This document shows positions 1-12,200 of a DNA stretch of 21,796 nucleotides, one piece after another; the first letter of the stretch is position 1, and each line of letters opens with the position of its first letter. The stretch spans positions 1 through 21,796 of the forward strand of contig CAJVPJ010000564.1 in the NCBI GenBank assembly GCA_910592205.1, written 5' to 3'. The DNA is from Paraglomus occultum (lineage: Eukaryota; Glomeromycota; Glomeromycetes; Paraglomerales; Paraglomeraceae). The position numbers and the translations under genes were made by a program. The notes below the pieces were generated by a model. The model was not told the origin of the DNA. It was given only the letters and a program-made list of their open reading frames with translations, and ran no database searches.

Positions 1-428
1 TCCTATATTAATAGATAAATAAATATTAGCATTAAGATCAGAACGATACACTACGCAAAGGTAGTGACAAATTAAGGATGCGCAAAAGCACAGGTGACAT
101 GAAGTAGAGGTGATAGTACTCTACATAAAGTAGAGATTTCCTCGTAAACATTGGTGCGTACATGTGTTCCCCACTTTACAATATGCTAACTTGATGTTGC
201 ACATGTCAGTTTTTGATGACGGCAGTGGTGCTTGATATGCAAGAATGAAGTGAAATCAAGACTTGCACCAGAGTAAGCAGAATTCTACTTTTCTTCTTTT
301 AACAGAGCATATGAGCTTTTGGCATAATTGTTCAATTTTTCTGTCTTCTATTCTTAGTTTGTTTATTATATACGGACGATTCGGCCTATATTAACCATAT
401 AACAACAATGGTCAGAGTTGATGCTATC
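1..428. other. intergenic, no gene seen
   Basis: AT-rich DNA with stops in all frames and no recognisable coding, tRNA or repeat signal. Confidence 0.5.
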
Positions 429-659
429 TCAAAAAAAAACGCCAGATATCAACTCACCAATTATCGTGAAGCCCCAGATCACCACATTGCTCATGTCAAT
501 GGCAAGTAGCTCGTCTACGTCCTGCACCATCTGCCATATGTTGCGGAGTTCCCATGACAACTTTATGGTATTCAGTGTCGAGGCAATAGTCCCGGGAGAG
601 CGGATAACTACTGTCTCGGTTTGGGATCTAGCTATGCCGTCGTAGGAGTGTGGCTCACC
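429..659 (-). other. unassigned open frame, possible exon or remnant
   Basis: On the minus strand a frame is open for 76 codons, from a stop just above base 659 to a TGA at 429-431. It has no early ATG, so it could only be an internal exon or a decayed gene piece. The translation is of mixed composition and not low complexity; it includes IRSPGTIASTLNTIKLSW and DVDELLAIDMSNVVIWGF. A possible GT donor (GTGAGT) lies near its end, after the codons for GFTII. The plus strand is open over nearly the same bases (418-645), so neither strand is clearly coding. I do not recognise the family. Confidence 0.22.
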
Positions 660-1795
660 TCAGCGATAACTAAATCGTAACAAACAGTTAGTGACGTGTT
701 AGTTAGGCTTTAACATGCTGACGTATTCGTATACGGATCGCACACACTAATCCTAGATAATTAATTATTCTGAGAAACAATAACTACTCTCTACCGGTGG
801 ATTAATTCGGTAGTCTGTAGTTGGGCTCTTAATAAAAAGTAACGCGCTGAGAAGAAATAATAATTAACTATCTTCGAACACGGTATTGGGTGCTTGTCGA
901 ATCGTGGCATCAAATAAGGGCATGATATTACGAGATATGTGTTCATGTTCGGTTATTGTTTCGGCGTTCACATTTGCAATCGAATCGAACCTGACCAGTA
1001 ATTGATAACGGTTAAGAATAATGAATTTGATTCCGACTTACATTCTTTCCACCATAAATTTAATTTGCCTCTGTTCTGATGTCTGTGTCCGAACGTCTTC
1101 TAGATCGTCAGCCTTCGGTTCACGAATGCATTACACTCTGTGTTGGTTGGTAAAAACAGGTCAGTGATATTGAGGCCATCTCAAACCAGTATTAGTAGTT
1201 GATGTCACGTCTGATGCTGAAATCGGCTGATGCCTTGACCGATCATGAAGTCCAATAATTACGGCAAGAAGGCTGTCCAAAAATTGATTTTGCTCCGTCG
1301 AGAGTCCCGGCAAGATAAATTTGGTCTCCGGCAGAGACAGCCGCATGGATCTAAGATACCGACCCAACAACTTTGTCGTAGGCCCATGCTGGCCGGAGTG
1401 ATCAATTATATAGAAGAAAAGAGGACTATAAAAGCATGTTATTAGCAAATTCAAGTGGATCAATGATTCAATATTATCACATACTCACAAAAACGTCTCG
1501 CTTTTCGTAACGCCGCGATAATCATCCACGAGTTTCCGTGCCGAAGCCCACATCCAGGGGGAAAGGTCTTCGTCCCAATTCGATTGTCCTTTATGGTAAT
1601 AGTAGACCGTCAGAGCTATTTTTCGCCAATATTTGCCTAGGTATTTACCGCAAGCGTCGGATTATGAGCCAATTCTTCACCTAGAGAATATGTTCGTGAG
1701 TAATTGTGTCATCATAGTCAAGACTATCTGAAGAACGTTCACAACAGGCGACTTTCGCAAGCTGCAGCCACGAAACGCTTATAATTCAAATGATC
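660..1795. other. intergenic, no convincing gene
   Basis: Both strands are open for about 60-100 codons around 1161-1463, but neither translation resembles a known family and no splice pattern links it to anything. I see no RNA gene or mobile element. Confidence 0.4.
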
Positions 1796-1953
1796 AATGT
1801 ATCCTATTCACCACAACCCGGCCTGACGCCAGCAGCTTTCAGTAACGAAATTCAAAATACACAACAAGTCAACCACTATACGTTAAGAAATATTGATGTT
1901 CTAATGTATCCTATTCACCACAACCCGGCCTAACGCCAGCAGCTTTCGGTAAC
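1796..1953. repeat. direct repeat pair, 51-bp units
   Basis: Bases 1796-1846 and 1903-1953 carry the same 51-base unit with only two mismatches (G/A in the CCTGACG stretch and A/G in TTCAGT). The unit contains CACCACAACCCGGCCT. The units are 107 bases apart, so the 56 bases between them are single copy. No coding frame is evident across the unit. Confidence 0.9.
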
Positions 1954-1994
1954 AAGTTTCGATTTATTTACACCTTATGTGTTTTCGAAACTTT

Positions 1995-2155
1995 GATTTA
2001 CACCTAGTGGCAGCGTACCTTCAGATACATACATTAATATCTATCTAACTAATAACTCAAGTAATAAGTAAAGCAAGCTTGATACCAAAGTTATAGAGTG
2101 GCATAATGTGTATCCAAATTACGATTTTTTACACCTAGTGGCGGTCCTTCAGATA
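1995..2155. repeat. second direct repeat pair, about 33-bp units
   Basis: Bases 1995-2028 and 2123-2155 share GATTT, then TACACCTAGTGGC, then CCTTCAGATAC, with small indels. A partial third copy of the leading part (CGATTTATTTACACC) lies near 1959-1973, directly after the 51-bp repeat. The two repeat families are interleaved, which suggests an older, larger tandem duplication that has since diverged. Confidence 0.75.
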
Positions 2156-2570
2156 CTAATTACTCAACAAATACTCAGTAAGAAAATATTTCTTACCTCA
2201 ATCTATAAGCCCAAATCCCTTTACTCTAAGAATAATTCGTTCATAGCGTGTACCTTTTCCAGAAGGGTTAAACATACTACAAAATAAAAAACAATAAAAT
2301 GAATTTGTATCATACATAACGAATGGTATGCTTAAATATAACCCACCTTTAAAAAGAGGACGAGAGACAGATCCATCTTAACAAACGTTCGTTATTGTCC
2401 GGAGCAACGCGACGCTGCGCTATAAAAAATTTCGATCACATGAATTTCTCTGTCCGGCACATGATTTCGACCAATGATTGATGATGAGGGCGTTGTGTAA
2501 TATTAAATTTGTACGTTTTTTACTACCTTATTCGCGCGTAAAAGTTACTAAAGGTTAAGTATTACTGATA
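2156..2570. other. intergenic, nothing seen
   Basis: AT-rich sequence without a recognisable gene, RNA or further repeat. Confidence 0.4.
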
Positions 2571-2834
2571 TTTCTGTTTTTCCAATGTACACGCGCCACC
2601 TTTGTTGCACGGGAACCACCAGACTTTGCCTTGGAGTTCAACACAACAGGGTGGACAACTGGTCAGACATACAGGATGCTGGAATGTAATGCTCCAGGGT
2701 TTACGTGCAAATCTTCCGTGTTCAACACACGTGTAAGAGGAGTGGTTGGCGGAAAGAGTTTACTTCTGGGAGAGTATTGGTCTGTGTTCAGGAGGTCTGC
2801 TTTTCTACCTGATCGTTCAACACGAAAGGGATAG
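2571..2834 (+). pseudogene. open frame with weak AAR2-like resemblance
   Basis: A frame stays open from about 2571 to a TAG at 2832-2834 without a good ATG start. Its middle (REPPDFALEFNTTGWTTG, bases 2610-2663) resembles the start of AAR2, the U5 snRNP assembly factor. That family has a Pro-Pro/Gly-x-EFG stretch followed by W-T-x-G-x-x-F-K-G and a Pro-Pro-Gly loop; here a later APGF (about 2692-2703) could match the loop. The rest does not match what I expect of AAR2, and no further exons are visible. It may be a remnant, or the resemblance may be chance. Confidence 0.2.
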
Positions 2835-4025
2835 TTAAAGTCATCTGTTAAGATTGCCTGGAACTTCTATGTATTCAACCACATAGTTGCGACTGAATAA
2901 CTTGTACCCGGATGGAGCTTACAAGAGTTATAGGCATATGAACTTCATATTACTGTCGATTAATCAAATTTTTTCTACAAATAATAGATGACCAAGATTG
3001 ATAAGTTCAAACTAGATGCAAAATTTTGTCGACCACACTCTAGAATAAGTCAATTTTGCTAAAACATCGTTGGCCAAGTGGAATTGTGTCGACTTATTTA
3101 CAAGATTCGCCTATGAATAAAATCCCACCATATCACCAACACAAGTGTTTGATAATTGTAATAATAATTGTAATAATAATTGTAATAATAGTATTAGTAT
3201 AGACAAAATCTCACTGATATAACTATGGTCGGATGCATTAGCAATGACATCATACAGTATGTTCGTAATATTGTTAATAAACAGAATGTAAGGCATTCTA
3301 TTATTTGATCATAGTTTCTTCTCATTACAATTCGATTAATTTGCTTTCTAAATGATCTTATCAGAAAGAAAATTGTTTGAAAACCATAGGAGATACCTTA
3401 ATGCATATAATAATAAGGATATTACAAGCAAAAGTAAGAAGGGATCTTTTCAGGCTACACTTGAAACTTTTTTTACTAACATAAAGTTTATTTAGGAAAG
3501 GATGATTAAAACAAACGAAACGCGAGTTGATTTTCAAACCGCAAAAGAAAATGATCAAATGAATAAAAGATCTGATGTTTATGCTGTAAGTTTCTCTTAT
3601 TGTAATATATGTTATATTCAACAAAGAGCATCTAAAGCCCCAACTACAGAAGAGGAGTTATTTCAATGGTTGACAGAAGCAAAACGCGGATGTCTCCCTC
3701 AAGTGATTTTTTCTTTATCTAGATATTCCTGGAGTGCTTGGGTGTCATTGATTTTAAAAACGTATGGAGCAATTTTTTCCCCTTGTTCTTTCTTTAAATA
3801 CTTTGAATAGTGTTCTAATTCTTTGGTTCCATAATAATATGGATTTGATGTAAATTAGTTTCATATTTATATTTATATAGGAATAATTCTATATATTAAT
3901 ATGTATTAATTTTAATAAGTTTCATTTTTGTTGAATCATGACTTTCAGAAAAAAAAGACTTTTTATTGTAAGCATAGCTCATTTGCATATCACAAACCAG
4001 TTGACATTGACATACATTGTCTTGA
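2835..4025. other. intergenic with unassigned short open frame
   Basis: Mostly AT-rich and non-coding. A plus-strand frame of 102 codons (3502-3810) has a start ATG at 3502 but no recognisable domain, and the opposite strand is also open over part of it. No gene call is made here. Confidence 0.35.
3154..3190. repeat. 12-bp tandem repeat, three units
   Basis: Three perfect copies of AATTGTAATAAT occupy 3154-3189, followed by a partial unit. This is a short minisatellite in non-coding DNA. Confidence 0.9.
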
Positions 4026-4366
4026 TTAAGCCTTAGCATCAGGAAACAGGAGGCCCAGGAGACTTTCAATTGCCTCATTTCAATTACAAATTCTATCTTT
4101 TTATTGTTTCGCTTTGAAAGTGCGAAGTCAATAAAAGACACCCTGAAACCACCATTACTACGCTGAAAAAGAATGTTCTCTGCACGAATATCCTTGTGGA
4201 GAAAACCATAAACATAAACATGAATCTGCGAAAGCGCCTTAACGACCTCATGACGCTCTTGATCATTCAAGCTGTCCACCTTCACAGGAGACCCGACAAT
4301 CTCAGTCGCAAGAACATCTTCCAATACATTGTTACACAAAAATGTTTCACATGACGCCATCGAAAA
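4026..4366 (-). pseudogene. protein kinase-like remnant (C-lobe)
   Basis: The minus strand encodes a piece of a kinase-like fold. It has a catalytic-loop motif LHKDIRAENILF (about 4165-4200; HxD with the downstream Asn) and then VSFIDFALSK (about 4107-4140), where the usual DFG is DFA. A stretch resembling the end of the N-lobe and hinge (LATEIVGSP) precedes them. A splice-acceptor-like ATTACAG lies just upstream of 4366, so this may be a last exon. The reading frame shifts near 4090: after it a different frame reads NEAIESLLGLLFPDAKA and ends at TAA 4026-4028. No N-lobe with the ATP-binding Lys is visible, because the AP-3 sigma gene begins 46 bases away on the other strand. The loop resembles expanded fungal kinase-like families with H-x-D-I/L-R-x-x-N loops. 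I read it as a truncated, frameshifted, inactive copy. Confidence 0.55.
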
Positions 4367-4412
4367 CTGTAATTATTCTCACCTTATCTTTCGCCAGATA
4401 GGACACCAAAGG

Positions 4413-5355
4413 ATGATTAAATCCGTGCTAATATTCAACAACCATGGCAGACCACGCTTGATCAAGTTTTATCAACAAATTGTAAATAGCTTATACTGTC
4501 ATCTTTCTGTCATAACTCAGGCTATGCACGAGCGCAGGTTGACTCTGATCTATTTTTAGGACGTTCCAACCCAACAAAACCTAGTACAAGAGATATTTCA
4601 ACTCGTTTCCAAACGCCCAGATACTGTTTGTAATTTTCTAGAAGGCAGTCAAATGCTCGGCGGTAGTGACACTCGAGTCATTTACAGACACTATGCGACT
4701 TTATATTTTGTGTTTGTTGTCGACGAATCTGAGAGTGAATTAGGAATTCTCGATCTGATACAGGTGAGTGAAAAGAGGGAATATACGTGATGTGCAAAAG
4801 AGTCTATATAAATGATGTGCTGTGTATTTAGGTTTTCGTAGAGGGTCTTGATAGGTGCTTTGAGAACGTTTGCGAGCTTGACCTGGTGAGTAATGTCCCC
4901 ATTCCCATATTGTACCCTGTTGATGGCTAATAAAGTTTTATTGTCCCGAATATTTCTAGATCTTTCATTTCGAAGAAGTAAGCTAATTACGGCCAATCAC
5001 TTGTTTGATTCAGTAATTCGATTTGACAATTTGACTATTCATAGGTGCATCACATACTCGCCGAAGTGGTGTCCGGTGGGATGGCAAGTATAAAAAAGTT
5101 TTTGGGACCCTTTGTCTTTCACTCTTCTAATAGTAGTTTGTTTCCGATTAGGTCTTGGAAACGAACTTGAATGAAATTGTTAATGCTGCGAATGAATCAA
5201 ATAATAAGGTCAAAAAGCGTGTAGGAGCAATGGCTTCGATTACAAAAAGTAGCGCTGGTGCTGTTGCGCGTGATTTAGGTGCAAATCTTGCCAACACCGC
5301 AACCAATGTCTTACAAAGCACTATGAGCGCGACATTGCGACGTACTGGGTTTTAG
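4413..5355 (+). CDS. APS3: AP-3 complex sigma subunit (small adaptin chain)
   Basis: Small chain of the AP-3 adaptor, which sorts cargo from Golgi/endosomes to the vacuole or lysosome. Six exons join in frame: 4413-4481, 4560-4763, 4832-4885, 4960-4977, 5045-5083, 5152-5355, giving 195 residues, close to the usual size of about 190. The start gives the classic MIKSVLIFNNHGRPRL opening. Further sigma hallmarks are VCNFLEG, GGSDTRVIYRHYATLYFVF (about residues 61-79) and ESELGILDLIQ, then VFVEGLDRCFENVCELDL, IFHFEEVHHILAEVVSGGM and VLETN. The tail after about residue 140 is Ala/Asn-rich and less conserved, as in fungal AP-3 sigma. All introns are phase 0 and 67-78 bases long. Exon 4 is only 18 bases. 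The last intron starts with GC rather than GT. The start codon lies back to back with a kinase-like remnant on the other strand. Confidence 0.95.
5084..5151 (+). other. APS3: GC-AG intron of the AP-3 sigma gene
   Basis: The junction that restores the conserved GGM-VLETN sequence uses donor GCAAGT directly after the ATG codon at 5081-5083 and acceptor ATTAG at 5147-5151. The nearby GT sites either break the frame or remove the conserved GGM. The remaining donor consensus (GCAAGT) is strong, as is usual for GC-AG introns. Confidence 0.85.
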
Positions 5356-5630
5356 TTCAATCTTAGATTTTATGGATTTTTGTTGGGAACCTTGCGTTGA
5401 TCAATGTACTATAATATACATGTAATTACAGAGGGAATGGTGATTAGTAGAGACAATGTAATTTATGCATTTCAATGAATACAACAATGTCGCATTTACG
5501 AGTTATAGACTGTGCAGAATGAACTGAATAAATAACGTTTCTGAACATTTAGACAAGTGTTGTCGATATACATATAATTACATGACGGTTGATAACAAAC
5601 ACCACTTTACTAGTTCTCCGCTTCTTTTAG
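5356..5630. other. 3' flank of AP-3 sigma gene
   Basis: Non-coding. It holds an AATAAA at 5527-5532, 172 bases past the stop codon, which could serve as the polyadenylation signal. A polypyrimidine tract and TTTTAG at 5621-5630 look like the acceptor of the next, unassigned exon. Confidence 0.4.
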
Positions 5631-6700
5631 ATATCGCAAGGCGCTAGTGGACGTTACAGTATACTTTCTCATTTGCCGTCTTACATGATGCTTTCAAGAA
5701 ATTGGATCAGAACTCTTCATGAACCCGGCAATGTCTATAGCTTTCACCAATATTTGATTCGCGATGGAAGTGATGCTGTTATCAGAGCAGAGCTTAATAC
5801 GCTACATTCTAACCAAAATTATGACTTGGTTAAAGACATCAGAAGGCAGCAAGTTACACCTCTCGTCCGACAACAGTTTAATTATCACACGAAGTGGATA
5901 AATTTTACTTCTGCTATATCGCAAGCCTTTCTGTCAAGGTACTTATATTTATTTCCAAACTTACTAATTCGTAGTGCAAAAACCTGATGTGCTTTCTATT
6001 TTAGAGTCATTATAAAGGTAGTCTGCAATCACTCGAAAAATGTTGTCGTACTATCCTTATGCTATAAACGAAATCAATGTTATGATATCGTCCGTCATTT
6101 AGTTTCGATAGAAAAAGATTCTTATCAAAACGAGTCAACCGAGTCTTGTTATTTACTGGATAGTTCTAATTGCCATATGACTGTTTGCTTTAGCATTTAA
6201 TGGCGCTGATAGTAGCTGAAATGATGGCTAATCTCGCATGCTGGCGTTACTTCCCCTATGCTATCTATCAATACATCTCGTTGCAAGATAAATTCACAGA
6301 TACCAAGGTTTCCAACATTGTTCTCTTGCCAGATCACACTAATACGTATCAGCCGAAAGCCACCTATTGATCACGATTGAATGCTGCTTTGGTAAACATT
6401 GGAAAATTCTGTCCGATACTCAACGAAGTCAGCTTTGTAGAATGTGATGTACGTGGAATGACATATAGTTTGATCTATTACTGCACTAGCGCGGCATTTG
6501 TGTTTTCAAATCCACATTCTGCAGCGATCTGCAGCAAGTTTCCGGCCTAACATATCTGTGCGCTTATCCTGTTGAAAAGTTGTTTGAGTTGACAAAATTA
6601 TGGACATGTTACGCCATCAACGTATGTAGACTCTCAAAATACATGCATTTTATTGTTGATCTTCTATTAACTCTAGGTCTGCTGAGACACGAGGTTAGCC
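5631..6700 (+). pseudogene. decayed multi-exon gene, weakly F-box/LRR-like
   Basis: An open stretch at 5631-5938 sits between an acceptor (CTTTTAG) and a donor (GTACTT). It translates to a segment with ILSHLP then LSRNWIRTL, which faintly resembles an F-box start. A second open stretch begins after an acceptor near 6193, runs to a TGA at about 6368, and continues in the same frame for another 57 codons (LNAALVNIGKFCPILNEVSF, then VECDVRGM). After a frame change it continues with LTYLCAYPVEKLFELTKLW near 6540-6600. Alternating Leu and a CP pair suggest leucine-rich repeats of the F-box type. The in-frame stop and frame change argue for decay. The family call is tentative and the exon ends are estimates. 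Confidence 0.3.
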
Positions 6701-6800
6701 TTCCATGAATGATTTTAACAGGGGGTGCTTTCCAGGTTTTGGGGAGCAAATCTAGCATTATAACGTATAAAAACCAAAAAAGAAAAATTTCTATAATTAC

Positions 6801-7177
6801 TCAATCCATGTTCATTTGGCCCAACAATGCGTCCATTAGAGGATCGGTTTTTGTTCCGGCTCTTCCTCTCGCCACAGTCTCATTCAACACAACTTTGTGC
6901 AGTTTGTTAAAAAAGTCAAGGACAGAACGGTTTGTAATCCCAAGGCTGTCAACATCAGAGAGTATGCTCCGAGTAATTTCAGGAAGAAAATATTGACCTT
7001 GGAAAATTGGTTAACTGAATGTCTAGAAATGACACGCAGCTCCTCGAAACTTTGAGTCAATATTAATATCTCTTTGTCAAGATGCTAAGTTGCTGAGGAA
7101 TCAATGCCTTGGAGATGGTCCAACTCTGAAGTCTCTGCCACGCGCGGAGGAATCTTCACGACGTTTTGGAAGCTCAT
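6801..7177 (-). pseudogene. Crinkler-type nuclease-like protein remnant
   Basis: On the minus strand a piece of about 120 codons starts at an ATG at 7175-7177, right after an acceptor-like TTATAG. It reads PRVAETSELDHLQG, then hits an in-frame TAG, then continues SFEELRVISRHSV. One frameshift near 7000 leads into YFLPEITRSILSDVDSLGIT, FFNKLHKVVLNETVARGRAG and TKTDPLMDALLGQMNMD, ending at TGA 6801-6803. From memory, this order (FFLP-T, D-LGI, FFNKLH-VLNE, RGRAG-KTD-LVD-LL) resembles the region leading into the restriction-endonuclease-like domain of Crinkler-family proteins, which are expanded in Rhizophagus. The nuclease core itself is missing. One stop and one frameshift make it a broken copy. 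The family assignment rests on pattern recall. Confidence 0.45.
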
Positions 7178-8251
7178 CTATAATTCAAAGAATGAGGAAA
7201 ACACCTTATTTTGGTGTGGTATGATCACTTGCATGCAGATCACACGCACAACAGATTCTCCGAAACCAAATCACGTGATTAAAATTGTGCTATTGACGAG
7301 ACAACCCCTACAACGCTATTACTTCCCCTGCGTTTAATGATCGCGAATCATCTTTCTGCTCTACTTCAGAAATACATCAGAATACAACTGACACCCTTGT
7401 TCGTCAATTGGATGTGTTCATTTAACAAGCTTCTGCTCGAATTATGACTTCCTTTGTCAAATGTGTTATTCTATAACTGCTACTGATTTGTCAATCGCTC
7501 GAAAGTTATGGCCGGAACGTCCGTAATCCCGCAGTTGAATTTTGCAACGTACAGTGACTTGACAAAAAATTATCCTAATTCGTTCGAGGTCTGTCAATTC
7601 ACAATTTAATGACCTGATAGAAGCGATTCCTATAGGGTTTTGTGTATAATCTAAACGACAAAGATGCTTCAATCATAACGATTCTCCATCAAGAACGATA
7701 ACCTAATAAATTTGACCGGTCAATTTTTGGTACCTAATATTAAAGAGAATTGACGGCTTGTGACATTAAATAGTTATTGGATTTGAGACTATTATTATTC
7801 GTAGTATGCGCCGGCGAATAGGCATAATATAAATGAGAAATAAGCTGGATAGATCTGACTGACAGCAATCATGGGTTATAAATACTACGTCAGTCTTACT
7901 GAGATTGATATCATACTCTGGTCATCTCAGCTTACAATATGACGATCAAAAATGCATGGACAAACAATACGTTCACGGTAACGGTAAGTAAAATAGAGAG
8001 CCGAATAGACTAAATAATTTAATCGATAGGATGCATCTCCAGAATAATTGCGGTAATTAAAATTAAAGGGTCTTCAATTTAGTATTAATTAATAAACGCA
8101 ACATCGAATATTATCTAACCTATAATGCTTGATCAGGCGGAAAACAAGACTCCAAACAATATACTCATGGCGATGGTAAATGATAGGAACAGAGAACGAA
8201 GTAGATTAAAATAATTTAATCGATACTTTCGTCTGTTGGAGTACAAATCAT
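7178..8251. other. intergenic, 3' flank of poly(A)-binding protein gene
   Basis: No gene seen. A frame of about 68 codons on the minus strand at 7466-7672 has no recognisable features. The part nearest 8251 should contain the 3' untranslated region of the minus-strand gene; no clear AATAAA is present close to its stop. Confidence 0.4.
7961..8225. repeat. degenerate direct repeat of about 70 bases
   Basis: Bases 7961-8028 and 8153-8225 align over their length. Both begin CAAACAATA and both end AATAATTTAATCGATA, with substitutions and short indels between. The second copy ends 26 bases before the stop codon of the poly(A)-binding protein gene, so part of the pair probably lies in its 3' untranslated region. 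Confidence 0.7.
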
Positions 8252-11034
<2,783 letters not shown>

Positions 11035-11151
11035 TTTTTTTTCCTTAGATACTGTCGCAATGACTTTTTTTTTTATTTTTTTATTATTGACAACAGTGTT
11101 TAACGTGAAAATATATATTTTTTTGATTTTTAATATTTTTTTGGTTTTTTT
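11035..11151 (-). promoter_or_regulatory. cluster of oligo(A) runs upstream of PAB1
   Basis: On the gene strand there are runs of A8 (11035-11042), A10 (11065-11074), A7 (11076-11082), A7 (11118-11124), A5 (11127-11131), A7 (11136-11142) and A7 (11145-11151). In other eukaryotes the poly(A)-binding protein binds an A-rich tract in the 5' leader of its own mRNA and represses translation. If the transcript starts upstream of 11151, these runs would be such an element. If it starts downstream, they would act as a poly(dA:dT) nucleosome-free promoter region. The sequence alone cannot decide. Confidence 0.5.
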
Positions 11152-11555
11152 ATATTTGTCGGAACAAGAGGCAAAGAGTTGAAAAGGGGTTTAAGCAGCC
11201 GTTCGAGAGAGAGGACATATTCTTATTAATGAGGATCTGTAAGTTGATTGGAGCAGACGATTGTTACCATAAACAAACCGTCGCCATGAGTATGATAACT
11301 ATATTGCAAGCATGGTATAATTTTGTGGGGCGTAGCATTAATATGTATAATATATTGTATTCATCATTCATTCCAATCATTAATTTATTTATATTGAAAA
11401 TTTCATAGAGCATGTAACCCAATTATGTTGTCAATGTCTAATTGCCTGTGTTAGGCAAAATCATTATAATACAATGGAAATGACAATAATAGTTCTCGAT
11501 AAGTATTAATAACTTCCCAAATATTAATATAAAAATAAAAATAATTAAAATAATA

Positions 11556-11593
<38 letters not shown>

Positions 11594-12200
11594 CAACAAC
11601 AATCATAATCATAATAACAACAACAATAATAACGACGATGACAACAACAAAAAACACCAACACAACACAACGCAACGAATAACAATGAGTCTTATATAAT
11701 TTAACAGTTAATAAGTACTAACGATCACAATAATAACAATATTAATAATCATGTTATGTTATTATTAATAATATTATTTCATAACAACAATAACAAGAGT
11801 ATCTATCGATCATGCTAAATCATATTATACATGTTGTATCTCCTCATTGTCTATGTGTGGCTATTACAACATTTGTCTCTATATTCTGCCATTGTTTATC
11901 TCACATAACGCCATCGTATATCCCAGTTCTACTTTGACAAGCGTACAGGTACTCATAAAATAACTTTTCCATACTCTTTACTCCTGAATTCTAACTAGAT
12001 GCAGGCAAGTAATGGTCGAATAAGATTGAATTGACTAAAGGGTAGAGTAAATGAAGACAAGTCCTGATTGGAGCGAGCTATGTTGTAAAAATGTCAAGTG
12101 AGATAAACGAAAAAACGGCATCTGATGTTTTGTTATTCCGCGATGGTGACATACGTATCTAACAATTTACTCGGAGCTGATAGGATTGATTTAATAAATA
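11152..12200. other. long AT-rich intergenic stretch
   Basis: Very AT-rich, with simple repeats (see the microsatellite entry) and TTATTAATAATATTATT-like sequence near 11760-11780. No gene seen. Confidence 0.5.
11551..11650. repeat. TAA/CAA trinucleotide microsatellite
   Basis: An almost pure AAT/TAA array from about 11557 to 11590 passes into CAA units (about 11590-11602), then mixed AAT, ATC and CAA units to about 11650. The minus-strand translation is a run of Ile and Val and is not a real protein. Confidence 0.9.

Noticed and set aside
11451-11675. Minus-strand open frame of mainly Ile and Val resembling a membrane peptide
   Set aside because: It is the translation of the TAA/CAA microsatellite and has no other coding support.
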